Source of the DNA: Legionella massiliensis
GTDB lineage: Bacteria; Pseudomonadota; Gammaproteobacteria; Legionellales; Legionellaceae
DNA: 64,000 nt
Assembly: GCF_000756815.1 (NCBI RefSeq)
Contig: NZ_CCVW01000002.1
Coordinates: 302,157 to 366,156 of the forward strand
Reading direction: 5' to 3'
Shown: positions 1-10,200 of the stretch, in pieces
How positions within the stretch are numbered: the stretch's first letter is position 1
How the letters are laid out: every line of letters begins with the position of its first letter
Notes under the pieces: model-generated
What the model saw: the letters and a program-made list of their open reading frames with translations, nothing else
Told to the model about the DNA's origin: nothing
Databases searched by the model: none
Program-made: the position numbers and the translations under genes

Positions 1-633
1 GCCTACCCTACTCAATTGAGTGGTGGACAAAAACAGCGAGTTGCAATTGCGAGAGCCCTAAGTTGTTCACCGAAAATTTTACTCTGTGATGAAGCTACTT
101 CTGCCCTTGATCCAGAAACAACCGGCTCTATTTTGGAGTTATTGAAAAAAATCAACAGCCTTTACGGCATTACCATGGTACTCATCACCCATGAGATGGA
201 AGTCATCAAGCGCATCTGCCATCGTTTGGCTGTCATGGAAGCCGGTAATATTGTCGAAGTTGTTGCGCTCAGCAATGTATTCAGTAAAGAAAACAGCCCT
301 GCACGGGCAATGCTCTATACGCAATTAAGCCCACAATTACCAACCTGCCTCACGGGTCATATTTCTACTGTGCCCAATGAGAAACCCTTATTACGCTTGT
401 TTTTCCAAGGTGAAACTGCAACTGTACCCTTTATTTCTAAAACAAGCCGCGATCTGCACTTAGACATCAATATTTTGCTCGCTAATATTGATCGCTTTGA
501 TACGATTACCTGTGGCGTATTGGTTGTGGAATTAACCGCAGATAGTAATCTGCTGAATCAATTTATAAAGCGCTGTGAAGACGCTAAGTTAACTGTGGAG
601 ATTTTAGGTTATGTCACTGACAATGCTCTATGA
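1..633 (+). CDS. metN: Methionine ABC transporter ATP-binding protein MetN (5' end missing)
   Basis: This is the C-terminal part of the ATPase that powers D/L-methionine import through MetI. The reading frame is open from base 1, so the true start lies outside the window. The ABC signature LSGGQ is encoded at 16-30, Walker B ([15 protein letters not shown]) follows near 79-123, and the switch histidine is in LITHEM near 183-198. The last 85 or so codons form a NIL (ACT-like) methionine-sensing domain, which separates MetN from generic ABC ATPases and provides feedback inhibition by methionine in this family. The gene overlaps metI by 23 bases, and metQ follows, giving the standard metNIQ order. 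Family assignment is firm; only the N-terminus, including Walker A, is absent. Confidence 0.95.
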   Translation, partial: AYPTQLSGGQKQRVAIARALSCSPKILLCDEATSALDPETTGSILELLKKINSLYGITMVLITHEMEVIKRICHRLAVMEAGNIVEVVALSNVFSKENSPARAMLYTQLSPQLPTCLTGHISTVPNEKPLLRLFFQGETATVPFISKTSRDLHLDINILLANIDRFDTITCGVLVVELTADSNLLNQFIKRCEDAKLTVEILGYVTDNAL

Positions 634-1258
634 TTTGTTTCTAGCCAGTGGTGAAACACTCTACATGGTAATTCTTTCTACCCTTTTTGCTGTATTACTA
701 GGTCTACCCCTAGGCACCCTGCTGTTTAGCAGCAGCAAAATCAAACCCCATACCGGCATCAACCGTTTTATTTCTGGGATTATCAATATTAGCCGTTCGA
801 TACCCTTCATCATTCTGCTTGTTGCCTTAATTCCCTTTACTCGCCTGCTGGTTGGCACTTCGATAGGTATCAATGCGGCAATCGTACCGCTTACACTTGG
901 AGCGACACCTTTTTTTGCTCGCTTAGTTGATAACATTTATCAAAATCTACCTAATGGCTTGATAGATGCAGGCTTTTCGATGGGGGCAAATACTCGGCAA
1001 ATGATTCGCCATATTTTATTCCCCGAAGCCTTTCCAGCCCTGATTCAGGCAATCACCGTTACAGCGATTACGCTGGTCAATTATTCTGCCATGGCAGGTA
1101 CAGTCGGCGGCGGTGGTCTGGGAGATTTGGCCATTCGCTATGGTTATCAACGTTTTAACGTTGTCATTATGGTGTCTACTGTTTTGATATTAATAGTCAT
1201 TGTGCAACTGCTGCAAATGGCTGGCGATCGGTTGGCGCGGCATTTTTCACATCAATAG
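611..1258 (+). CDS. metI: Methionine ABC transporter permease MetI
   Basis: This is the inner-membrane channel subunit of the methionine importer, 215 residues, the usual length for MetI. It has about five hydrophobic segments and the EAA loop that contacts the ATPase ([20 protein letters not shown], around residues 126-145), followed by the glycine-rich GTVGGGGLG stretch seen in this family. The start at 611 overlaps the end of metN in another frame, so translation is probably coupled. A second ATG at 623 is an alternative start that would shorten the protein by four residues. The periplasmic partner MetQ begins 16 bases downstream. Confidence 0.95.
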   Translation: MSLTMLYDLFLASGETLYMVILSTLFAVLLGLPLGTLLFSSSKIKPHTGINRFISGIINISRSIPFIILLVALIPFTRLLVGTSIGINAAIVPLTLGATPFFARLVDNIYQNLPNGLIDAGFSMGANTRQMIRHILFPEAFPALIQAITVTAITLVNYSAMAGTVGGGGLGDLAIRYGYQRFNVVIMVSTVLILIVIVQLLQMAGDRLARHFSHQ

Positions 1259-1274
1259 TTTTTTGGAGATTCTG

Positions 1275-2054
1275 ATGCGTATTTTAAGTGTACTCGTTTT
1301 ATTAATTGGCTTAGTTGCCTGTAACAAACCCTCACCTAATACTCTGACTATTGGCACAATTGCCGGCCCAGAAACTGAGCTAGTGGAAGCAGGCAAAGAG
1401 GTTGCGCAAGAAAAATATGGCTTACATATTAAAATCGTCGAGTTCAATGATTACAACTTACCTAATGAAGCCTTACAAGATGGCAGCTTGGATGCCAATA
1501 TTTATCAACACCTTCCTTATTTACAAGCCGCAATAAAAGCACACGGTTATAACTTGGAAGCTATTGGCAAAACCTTCGTCTATCCTACGGGCATTTATTC
1601 CACTAAGGTCAAATCAGTTGGAGAATTAACTGACCACTCAATTATTGCCGTACCCAATGACCCAAGTAACGAGGCCAGAGCCTTGCTTCTACTGCAAAAA
1701 GCTGGGTTGATTAGTTTGAAAAAAAACGACATGGCTACGGTAAACGATATAAGCTCTAATCCCAAAAACCTGCAAATTAAAGAACTTGATGCCGCGCAGT
1801 TGCCCCGTGTCTTACCTGATGTCGATGCAGCAGTAATCAATACTAATTTTGCAATTCCTGCTGGCTTAAGCCCCTCCCGTGATGCGATTTTTAAAGAAGG
1901 CAAGGATTCTCCTTACGCAAACCTGATAGTTATTCGCCGTGACAGCACGAAGAAACCACAGCTGGAAGAGTTTGTTAAGGCGATGAATTCACCAGAAGTC
2001 CAGAAGAAGGCAAAAGAGCTTTTTGGAGATGCAGCAATACCGGCCTGGCACTAA
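1275..2054 (+). CDS. metQ: Methionine-binding lipoprotein MetQ (NlpA family)
   Basis: This is the substrate-binding protein of the methionine importer, 259 residues. I chose ATG 1275 because it follows a GGAG at 1265-1268 and begins directly with a lipoprotein signal peptide (MRILSVLVLLIGLVAC). The lipobox LVAC puts the lipidated cysteine at residue 16. The body has NlpA-family features, for example TIGTIAGPETELVE near the mature N-terminus and the segment LDANIYQHLPYL. An in-frame extension back to 1200 is open but lies inside metI and lacks a signal. As the last gene of metNIQ it is probably co-transcribed with the upstream genes. Confidence 0.94.
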   Translation: MRILSVLVLLIGLVACNKPSPNTLTIGTIAGPETELVEAGKEVAQEKYGLHIKIVEFNDYNLPNEALQDGSLDANIYQHLPYLQAAIKAHGYNLEAIGKTFVYPTGIYSTKVKSVGELTDHSIIAVPNDPSNEARALLLLQKAGLISLKKNDMATVNDISSNPKNLQIKELDAAQLPRVLPDVDAAVINTNFAIPAGLSPSRDAIFKEGKDSPYANLIVIRRDSTKKPQLEEFVKAMNSPEVQKKAKELFGDAAIPAWH

Positions 2055-2075
2055 CTTCATAAGCACCACTTAGTC

Positions 2076-2155
2076 GTCATCCTGAGCGCAGCGAAGGATC
2101 TCCGCGATTAGCACTCTGCCAAACTCAGGAGATCCTTCGCTGCGCTCAGGATGAC
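2076..2155. repeat. Palindromic repeat, family R2 (GTCATCCTGAGCGCAGCGAAGG type)
   Basis: Two perfect 28-base arms (2076-2103 and 2128-2155) flank a 24-base loop. The same arms recur at 30775-30856, and a diverged copy is at 13601-13681. It lies 21 bases after metQ and 12 bases before the stop of the convergent unknown gene. It could therefore act as a bidirectional RNA hairpin, although no T-run follows on either strand. Confidence 0.9.
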
Positions 2156-2167
2156 AGAGCCTAGAGA

Positions 2168-3643
2168 TTAAGCCGGTTTATTCATTGAACGGCTTTCGAT
2201 TTCTTGCACTGTTCCCTCATCAAAATGCTGGTCATTGACCTCCGAGAGCAGCCTTCTGCCAATATCCAAAGGAAAGCGACCACCTCGAAACATCTCCCCC
2301 AATATTCTTGCAGCCTGGCGAACTTCACTAAACTCCCTAAATCCCTCTTCATCTTTGGCGAATGCGCCACCTAGTTCCCTAGCTTGATAGACAGCTGATG
2401 CAGGATTTTCCATAAGTGTAATAAAATTTTCTTGATTCAATTTGTCATTCTTTACTAGGGAAGAAAAAGCTATCGAAATACCTTGCGAAAATTGAATATT
2501 TGAGAGCAATAACCCCATATTCGTTTCATTAAATAAAGAATAAGTTGTATCTGATAACACATTAAAATTGGAATCGAAGGCTTTCATATTCTCTGGGTAT
2601 GTCAACAACTCCAGACTCTCTATAGCTAATACATCATTAGATGCCAGGAAACTAAAGATTGCCCCGAGCGTTTCCGAGTACTCTGGGTATTGGCATAGGA
2701 GCCCCATTGTTAAAGGAGTTCGGATATGAGCCTCAGCCTTTTCTATACTTAACTTATATAAATCATCAAGTTGTTGTATTAGCACATCAATCTGCTCTGC
2801 TTTCTGCAATACAAACCCCAGATTCTCTTTAGTCAAACAACCAATATCGTTTAAGTGCTTGAATACAGTATTTAAACGCTCTACAAATTCGAGATTTTGG
2901 GCAACAGCTTTAATAAGCAAGGGGAGTAGATCAGCTGAGTCTAAAGACTCCAAAGTCTCCAGGACAGATCTAAAATTATTCTCATCTAATTCACGCAACC
3001 TACTAACAACAAAAACGACTCCCAAAAACTCCTCTTTGCCCCTTTCAATTATATACTCAGAAAGCGAGGGATAAGGATTTACCTCCGGTTTAGCAAGCAG
3101 CATAGCCAATACCTTAGGATTAGTTAAAGAACAACCCCAGTTATAAGCAATGCTACTGTGTCCAATAGTGGAGTAATCCCAATATACTTGAACCTTTTCA
3201 ATATCATCATTGTGAAAAGCCGTCATAATCCCTTCATACTCATCATAAGCTTGGTCTATTCGCGAATCATTGAATAACAAGCGCAGAATTTCGTTTGGAG
3301 CGTATTTAGTCACTATAGCTAAAGAATACTGTCCAAAAATATCAAAGAGTGCATTGCTAAGTTTCGCGGCTTCTTCTGTGCTCAAAAATTCTTCGCTTGC
3401 AAAAGTGAGTTCATTGAGAAATTGCCGCAAGGCGTCGATCTTTGACTTTTCTGCAGCAGTTTGTTCATCAAATCCTGACAGGAAATCCTCTAAAAAAGGT
3501 TTATCAACGCTAGGAATACGTGCTTGTTTTTCTTTTTCACGCAGTTGTTCATAGTTCTCTAAAGCATTGCTAAATTCTCGGCAGTTTTCTTGACTTATAG
3601 TAACTTCAACCGACTCTAAACTTTGATCTTGTCTCGTTTGCAT
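2168..3643 (-). CDS. Unknown helical protein, possible Dot/Icm effector
   Basis: The 491-residue product matches no family I recognise. It has no signal peptide or membrane segment and is rich in Leu, Glu, Asn and Asp, suggesting an all-helical cytosolic or secreted protein. Around residues 135-185 the text DDIEKVQVYWDYS, then SIAYNWGC and NPKVLAMLLAKPEVNPYPSL, resembles degenerate ankyrin-like helices. The C-terminal 25 residues are glutamate-rich (EGTVQEIESRS) and end in a short polar tail. This is the general shape of the E-block signal of Legionella Dot/Icm substrates, so export is an inference. It is monocistronic, convergent with metNIQ and divergent from the unknown gene at 3952. Confidence 0.55.
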   Translation of the reverse strand: MQTRQDQSLESVEVTISQENCREFSNALENYEQLREKEKQARIPSVDKPFLEDFLSGFDEQTAAEKSKIDALRQFLNELTFASEEFLSTEEAAKLSNALFDIFGQYSLAIVTKYAPNEILRLLFNDSRIDQAYDEYEGIMTAFHNDDIEKVQVYWDYSTIGHSSIAYNWGCSLTNPKVLAMLLAKPEVNPYPSLSEYIIERGKEEFLGVVFVVSRLRELDENNFRSVLETLESLDSADLLPLLIKAVAQNLEFVERLNTVFKHLNDIGCLTKENLGFVLQKAEQIDVLIQQLDDLYKLSIEKAEAHIRTPLTMGLLCQYPEYSETLGAIFSFLASNDVLAIESLELLTYPENMKAFDSNFNVLSDTTYSLFNETNMGLLLSNIQFSQGISIAFSSLVKNDKLNQENFITLMENPASAVYQARELGGAFAKDEEGFREFSEVRQAARILGEMFRGGRFPLDIGRRLLSEVNDQHFDEGTVQEIESRSMNKPA

Positions 3644-3951
3644 AATTGAAACCCTTTATAGCTGATTAAAAATTGATGAACCACATTCCTTATCTTGTAC
3701 ACTAACAAAGTCAGGCTCGATTGTTATTGAACCATTTTGCTTAATTTTTATCCAGGCAAATATATTAATATGTCTTATTTGTTTTTTTAATATCAATATA
3801 TTATTCAATTGGTTAACTAGCTATTTTGATTGATTTACGACTCAGATAAAGATTGATCTAATTCAAGTTATTTTTGCTTAATTCTAAATTAAGAAATTAC
3901 TGATATACTCATTTATATAACTATTTTCGCTACAATCTAGGGATTCTTACC
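3644..3951. other. AT-rich divergent intergenic region
   Basis: This 308-base spacer separates two divergently transcribed unknown genes and should hold both promoters. It is strongly AT-rich. An inverted CTTAAT/ATTAAG motif at 3877-3893 and a TACAAT at 3931-3936, about 16 bases before the ATG at 3952, are the only regulatory-looking sequences I can point to. No small gene or RNA was recognised. Confidence 0.4.
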
Positions 3952-5283
3952 ATGTCTTATTCCAAACCTGATATCGATACAAGTCTCTTTGCCTACAATA
4001 GTAGATATAAGGCAAATTGGGTCGAGTCTTTTAAAGCAAGCTCCAATTACACTGGTCAATTGAAATGTACTGATAGCTTTGATGCCTTTCAGCAAAACCT
4101 CATTGGAGATACCGAGGGTTTGAGTACTGTTAAAACCCGGGATGGCAAAACTCTTACAGAAAAATTGAGAGATGCGGCTCCAGGCACACCGGGTCAATTG
4201 GCCAAAGAGGCTTTGGATGGCGCATTGAAATCCGATAAGCTCGAAAAGGCCTTGACAGGTTTTAGCAAAGAAATCAAGGGATTGAATACCTTGATAGCAA
4301 GTGATGAGCCTGAATTCCTCCCTGGCGACATAGGCTCTTTCTTACTCTCAATGAAGGGCAATGCTGTTGCTGAAATTAACAATCAGCTTAGTGAGGCAAA
4401 ATCCAAAATAAATGATTTATTCGCAAACAATGCTGACTTTAAAAATAATTTGCAAACAAGCCTAGGCTGCCCGCCTGAGGAGCTTGAGACTGTCAAAGCA
4501 GACATGCTAGCGGCTCTAGATGAAAACAATAAAAAACAACTGGCAGACCTTGAAAAAGCGCTTGAAGATAGTGCTAAAGAGCTTTTCGTAGAATCAAGAA
4601 AACAATTTTTCCGTATCTATTGGCTTTCATACAACTATAATCGCGACGCAAATATGAAAGCCGATATGGATAAACAAATGGCCAGCAAGTTGAATGGCAC
4701 CACTATGGATTTTAACTTTGCATCCAGTGATGGTAGCCTTAGAGACGTCGATATCTCTAAACTTTCGGTATTCACTACCTCAAACAATGGCTGGTTTTCA
4801 GGCGGCACAATTACAAAGACAGAGAATGGTTTTAACGTATCGTTCAGTCAATTTTTTGAAACTGAAGACAGTGCACGAGCAAAAGTTGCTTCTATAGTGG
4901 CAATTGCTTTGGCGCAGGGTCTAGATTCTTATACCTTGACAATAACTAACAAAGATCCTGAAAGAGCAGACGAGGATGCTCGTCTCGCTTACGAGGGAGC
5001 AATTTTGGCAGGTATGGATCCCAAAAAGATCACCATTAAAACCAATCATGGGACGGGAATAGAATACGATTCCAAAGGAAACCTTAAAACGTCACCAGAT
5101 AAATCTATCTTTAAAGACTTTCCCCAACGCCTACAAGTGGCTCAAGGCAAGGCAGCAGCAATTACCCAAAGGGTAGAACAATTCTCAAAAGGCTCGGAAA
5201 ATGCAACTAGACAAATTAAGCAAAGACTAATAGCAATGCAAGGGCCAGAATCAACTTCTACCCCTACTCCAGGAATAATCTAA
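3952..5283 (+). CDS. Unknown protein, possible Dot/Icm effector
   Basis: The 443-residue product has no signal peptide or membrane span. Residues 85-215 are strongly helical and charged (KSDKLEKALTGFSKEIKGL, then LADLEKALEDSAKELFVESR), and may form a coiled coil. Residues 307-361 read like an alpha/beta module (VASIVAIALAQGLDSYTLTI, then EGAILAGMDPKKITIK), which vaguely recalls LPD-type modules of polyvalent proteins; this is a weak resemblance. The tail is Pro/Ser/Thr-rich (GPESTSTPTPGII). The setting, divergent from another unknown and with an AT-rich promoter region, fits an effector-type gene, but function is unknown. Confidence 0.55.
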   Translation: MSYSKPDIDTSLFAYNSRYKANWVESFKASSNYTGQLKCTDSFDAFQQNLIGDTEGLSTVKTRDGKTLTEKLRDAAPGTPGQLAKEALDGALKSDKLEKALTGFSKEIKGLNTLIASDEPEFLPGDIGSFLLSMKGNAVAEINNQLSEAKSKINDLFANNADFKNNLQTSLGCPPEELETVKADMLAALDENNKKQLADLEKALEDSAKELFVESRKQFFRIYWLSYNYNRDANMKADMDKQMASKLNGTTMDFNFASSDGSLRDVDISKLSVFTTSNNGWFSGGTITKTENGFNVSFSQFFETEDSARAKVASIVAIALAQGLDSYTLTITNKDPERADEDARLAYEGAILAGMDPKKITIKTNHGTGIEYDSKGNLKTSPDKSIFKDFPQRLQVAQGKAAAITQRVEQFSKGSENATRQIKQRLIAMQGPESTSTPTPGII

Positions 5284-5323
5284 GATATCAATAATTCCAG
5301 GTACCGTAATTTATGCGATACCC

Positions 5324-5456
5324 ACTGCCATTAAGTTAAGGGCATTTGTCATTCCCGCGAAGGCGGGAAACCATCTCTACATTGGCACTGTGCTTAGCTA
5401 GAAATAGTTTCCCGCCTTCGCGGGAATGACAAAACCTTCCTTAACTTAATGGCAGT
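5324..5456. repeat. Palindromic repeat, family R1 (GTCATTCCCGCGAAGGCGGG type)
   Basis: An inverted repeat of about 130 bases. The outer arms read ACTGCCATTAAGTTAAG at 5324-5340 and its complement at 5440-5456, and the inner GC-rich arms spell GTCATTCCCGCGAAGGCGGG. Related inner arms occur at 33521-33603 and 50322-50404. The outer ACTGCCATTAAGTTAA arm also appears alone at 26531-26546. Confidence 0.88.
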
Positions 5457-5766
5457 GTACGCGGTACCTAGGTGACAGGATTTCCTGTTGATGTATTAAA
5501 GTGCTAATGAGTATGGGTATTGTGATTTTTTATCCACAACAAAACTCACTAGGTCCGCTATGGCGTTTTGCTGACGTTATTATGAAGTTACAAAATTCCA
5601 CTGTAACTCATTGAAGAATTCTGCTATTTTCATCTACTAATATTTCCAATTATCAGACTGCAAGGATTGTAATCTTCTGCATTGAGATAAAACAAATTCA
5701 GAATTTTCGACCTTCACCTAGTAAATTGGGGATCCAGGAGCTACTTGCGGGCAAAGGAGAATTGCG
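5457..5766. other. Intergenic region upstream of the small PA3496-like gene
   Basis: About 310 bases with no recognisable gene. It contains a short hairpin (ACAGGATTTCCTGT near 5475-5488) and AT-rich sequence that probably carries the promoter for the gene at 5767. I see nothing else in it. Confidence 0.35.
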
Positions 5767-5943
5767 ATGAGTACTAGAAGACGTTTTGAAGATTTTGAAA
5801 CCGGGGTTGAAGAGAATATCGTAGCGCAAGAAGGCGTAACTGAATTAAACCTGAATATAAAGCTTGAAAGACGTCGGCGCATCGAAGAGTTATTTGAAGA
5901 GAGACGAATGCGTGCGGAACTGGATGAGTTTGATTTAGCTTAA
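5767..5943 (+). CDS. Small charged protein, PA3496 family-like
   Basis: A 58-residue protein beginning MSTRRRFEDFETGVEEN. A good Shine-Dalgarno (AAAGGAG) sits about eight bases before ATG 5767. The C-terminal half (LERRRRIEELFEERRMRAEL, then DEFDLA) is a basic/acidic helix ending in an acidic tail. It resembles the short gammaproteobacterial family named after PA3496, described in databases as putative envelope-integrity proteins. The assignment rests on that motif only. It has its own promoter region and precedes the RND operon by 142 bases, with no sign of functional linkage. Confidence 0.6.
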   Translation: MSTRRRFEDFETGVEENIVAQEGVTELNLNIKLERRRRIEELFEERRMRAELDEFDLA

Positions 5944-6085
5944 TTAGTTTAGCTAGAATTAGCGCCGGCAAAGACGCTAGCTCTAGCTTGAATCATTTTC
6001 AATTGTTTGAGAGATTCAAACCCTGCAGATAGTCTCAGTGATAGAAAGAGCAGTGGGAAGTTGATACAAAAGGAGTAGATTCACT

Positions 6086-7228
6086 TTGAAACCCAAATCA
6101 TTATCCTCCAAACAGATTTGCTTTGGTTTATTAGGTTTAGGATCTGCGATACTCATCTTCTGGTTAATCATCGGCTATGCCAAAGGACTAAACACCCCAG
6201 TGCCTCCTGCCCATCCTTTGCTCCATGAGGGGGGCCGTCTGGTTATTCCCGAAACCTCTCCTTTGCGTCAATTTATAGTTGTTGAGCCAGTTACCGAACA
6301 ACTCGTGATCTCTCCCTTTACTCTTCCTGCTATCGTAGAAGCAGATCCTGCAACCTTAGTGAAGGTATTACCGCCACTTTCAGGGCGAATAGTTAGCCTA
6401 AATAAACGCCTTGGCGATCCGGTTAAGGCCGGCGAAATTTTGTTTACTATCGATTCCGCCGATTTGGCGCAAGCGCTTAGCGATCTCGAAAGAGCAAAAG
6501 CTGCGTTGACCTTTTCCCAAGAAAATCTCAAGCGACAGCAAAGGCTTAGCGTCTCCAATATTGCTGCACGACGTGATCTGCAACAGGCTCGCAACGATTA
6601 TGATCAGGCTCTCAGTGAACTCCAGCGTGCTAATGCACGTTTACAGGCACTCAATGTTAAAACTACTGATGTTAATGAGCATTTGCTGGTTGTTCGTTCT
6701 CCCCTTACAGGGCGTGTGGTCGATTTGAATGCTGCTATCGGGGGTTATTGGAACGATGTGACTGCCCCTATTATGACAGTTGCCGATTTATCAAACGTCT
6801 TTGTCACCGCTAGTGCTCAGGAAAAAGATCTCAAGCATCTTTATGTTGGACAGGATGTTGATGTGGTTTTAGATGCCTATCCACAACATCTCCGTTCCAA
6901 GATTCAATTTATCGGCGCGTTGATGAACCCGGATACTCGCACAGTCGGCGTCCGCATGATGTTTGAAAATAGTACAGGTCAGCTAAAACCCAATATGTTT
7001 GGCAAGGCAATTTTCCTAAGCCAACCCCATAAACGAGTTATTCTCCCACTGACTACTGTTATTCAAAGGGGGTTTGACTCTATCGTCTTTGTGGAGGTAA
7101 AGCCCTGGCAGTTTGAACCTCGTTTGCTCGAGCTTGGTCCACAAATCAATGATAAGGTAGAAGTTATCTCTGGGCTGCATTCAGGGGAGCGTGTTGTAGT
7201 CAAAGGGGGAATTATTCTCAATGATTGA
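6086..7228 (+). CDS. RND efflux periplasmic adaptor (HlyD/CzcB-type membrane fusion protein)
   Basis: This is the periplasmic adaptor of a tripartite efflux pump, 380 residues. TTG 6086 follows a strong AAAGGAG at 6069-6075, and the protein begins with a single membrane anchor (residues 12-30). The lipoyl-type half motifs (VLPPLSGRIVSLNKRLGDPV, then LVVRSPLTGRVVDLNAAIGG) flank an alpha-hairpin of about 75 residues, and a beta-barrel segment (LYVGQDVDVVLDAYP) follows. This is the domain order of CzcB/CusB-like adaptors. It overlaps the RND pump gene by 8 bases. The substrate is not stated by the sequence; the pump's HME motif suggests metal cations. Related sets in Legionella are called hel. 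Confidence 0.88.
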   Translation: MKPKSLSSKQICFGLLGLGSAILIFWLIIGYAKGLNTPVPPAHPLLHEGGRLVIPETSPLRQFIVVEPVTEQLVISPFTLPAIVEADPATLVKVLPPLSGRIVSLNKRLGDPVKAGEILFTIDSADLAQALSDLERAKAALTFSQENLKRQQRLSVSNIAARRDLQQARNDYDQALSELQRANARLQALNVKTTDVNEHLLVVRSPLTGRVVDLNAAIGGYWNDVTAPIMTVADLSNVFVTASAQEKDLKHLYVGQDVDVVLDAYPQHLRSKIQFIGALMNPDTRTVGVRMMFENSTGQLKPNMFGKAIFLSQPHKRVILPLTTVIQRGFDSIVFVEVKPWQFEPRLLELGPQINDKVEVISGLHSGERVVVKGGIILND

Positions 7229-10200
7229 GAGTCTAGTAACTCAGTGCTTTCATCGCCGCGGCATTGTCGTGCTGGTATTTTTATTTGTCAGTTTTTATGG
7301 CTTTTATTGCTGGAAACAATTACCCCTCGAAGCTTATCCCGATATTGCACCGACCACTTCGCAGGTAGTTACTCAGGTCAATGGCTTAGCTGCTGAAGAG
7401 GTCGAGCAACAAATTACCATTCCTTTAGAACGGGAAATTATGGGAACGCCAGGAATTAGCGTCATGCGTTCACGTTCAACCTTTGGTTTATCACTGATTA
7501 CTGTGGTCTTTCAGGATGGCGCGGAAAATTATTGGTCGCGACAACGATTACTCGAACGTATTAATAACGTAACTCTGCCCTACGGCGCCCAACCAGGCCT
7601 TGACGCACTCACCTCCCCTATTGGTGAAATACTCCGTTATACCTTAAACTCCAAAACACGGACCCTCAGGGAATTATCTGAACTGCAATTCTGGAAAGTG
7701 ATTCCCAGGTTAAAGCAAGTACCCGGTGTCACTGATGTAGCCAATTTTGGTGGCTTGACCACGCAGTTTTTGCTTGAATTTGATCCAATAAAATTAGCCA
7801 AATACAACATTTCTCTTGGGCAAATCATACAAACCATCAATGCAAATAATGCCAACGCCGGTGGTTCAATTATGAACAGAGGCGAACAAGGGATCGTTGT
7901 GCGAGGCGTTGGTTTAATTCGTACCTTAGATGATTTCGCTAATATCCAGATTTCACAGAATAATGGTATCCCCGTCTTCTTGAGGGATATTGGCAAGGTA
8001 ACCTTGGGCTCTAAGCAACGACACGGTATCGTAGGCGAGGATAACAAGCCTGATGTTATAGAAGGTATCGTTCAGCTTCTAAAAAACGAAAACCCTTCAA
8101 GAGTTATGGTTGGTGTACAAGAGGCTATAAAGGAACTTAATGAACAAATTTTACCGAAGGATGTCAAAGTAGTTCCCTATCTTAACCGCAGTGATTTGGT
8201 CCATGCGACCGTGCATACTGTAGGCAAGACTTTGTTTGATGGGATGACGATGGTTACCCTGATACTCCTGTTCTTCCTCGGTAGCGTTCGCGCAGCAGCA
8301 ATCGTAGCTATTACCATCCCCATATCGTTATTGGTGGCCTTTATCCTGATGTACAACTTCAATATTCCCGCCAACCTATTGTCATTAGGCGCGATTGATT
8401 TTGGCATCATTGTCGATGGGGCAATTGTGGTCATGGAAAATATCCTGCGTCGTCGCGAAGCCGACGAAGAAGGGGTTATGACCGAAGAGGAGGTCCTAAA
8501 ATCAAGTTTACAAGTCACACAGCCTATTTTCTTTGGTATTCTGGTGATTATTACTGCCTACTCAGTTCTCTTCGCGTTTCAACAGATTGAATATAAATTA
8601 TTCTCACCAATGGCCTTTGCTGTCGGTTTTGCCTTAATTGGCGCCCTCTTAGTCGCATTAGCCCTTGTGCCAGGATTAGCCTACTGGTCCTATCATAATC
8701 CTATAAAAATTTATAAGAACCGCGTATTAACCTGGATGTTACCGCGCTACGAGTCTTTATTAAGGTTCTTAATTGGCAAAACAAAATTAGTGCTTGGCCT
8801 TTTTGGCGTAACCTTATGTTTCGTAATACTATTAGGCGGGTCTATTGGCCGTGATTTTCTTCCCTATCTTGATGAGGGTTCAATCTGGTTGCAAGTAACC
8901 CTGCCCTCTGGGATCTCTCTCGATAAAGCGAGTGAAATGGCCGGTGAAATACGGGCAGCTACGCTGGAGTTCCCAGAAGTTGATCATGTCATTACCCAAG
9001 TAGGACGAAATGATGAGGGTACTGATCCCTTTACTCCCTCACACATCGAGTGTGCAATTACCCTCCATCCTTACAATACATGGAAATCAGGCTGGTCAAA
9101 GCAAGATCTGATTAGACACCTGTCTGATCGTTATATGCAAATAGCTGGGATCCATGTCGCCTTTTCCCAGCCAATGATTGATGGGGTCTTGGATAAGGTT
9201 GCAGGGGCGCATAGTGATTTGGTGATTAAGATCTTTGGCAACAATTTTCATGGGGTTCGTAAACTGGCTAACTCCGTTGTGAGGGTTATAAAAGAAGTTC
9301 CTGGAGCCCAGGATGTGATTATTGACCAGGAACCGCCAATGACCCAGCTACGTATCGAGGTTGATCGCCAGGCTATAGCTAGGTTGGGTATTAATATCTC
9401 TGACATTATGGATGTCATTCAAACAGGTATTGGCGGCAATCCAATTACCCGCATCTATATTGAGGATAGAAGCTATGATGTCACAGCAAGGTTCCTAAAT
9501 AGCACCCGTGATAATCCCCAAGCTATCGGTAATCTGCTACTGACTGCTGCAAATGGCGCGCAAGTTGCCTTAGCACAATACGCTAAAATCAAATTTGTTG
9601 AGGGACAGACAACCATCACCCGAGAAATGAACAAGCGCCAATTAACAGTACGCTTAAATCTTCGCGGCCGTGATCTGGTTTCATTCACCGAGGAAGCGAA
9701 AAAGCGTATTGATGAGGATGTACATTACGATCATACACGCTATGAAGTAACCTGGGGCGGACAACTAGAAAACCAGCAAAGAGCGCAGGCACGTCTGGCA
9801 GTTATTATCCCCATGTTGCTTGGTTTGATGTTTGTCTTACTCTTCTCCCAATTCGGTAACCTACGCCAACCAGGTTTGATTCTTATGGCTGTTCCTCTAG
9901 CCATGTTTGGCGGCCTGGTTGCTCTCCTTATGCGTGGCATGACTTTAAATGTATCAAGTGCCGTTGGCTTTATTGCCTTATTCGGTGTAGCAGTACTGAA
10001 TGCGATCATCATGATCGCCAACCTAAACCGCTGGCAGCGCCAACCAGAGATAAGTTCCTTGAAAGAAGCTGTCATTCATGGTGCCAAAGAACGTATGCGC
10101 CCTGTGTTAATGACTGCAACTGTTGCGGCAGTTGGAATGATTCCTGCAGCCTCAGCCCATGGCCTTGGTAGTGATGTGCAACGCCCACTGGCTACTGTAA

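Noticed and set aside
3877..3893. PmrA-box-like CTTAAT/ATTAAG motif
   Set aside because: It is an inverted AT-rich pair rather than the direct-repeat arrangement expected of a response-regulator site, and AT-rich DNA produces such matches by chance; kept only as a hint in the effector finding.
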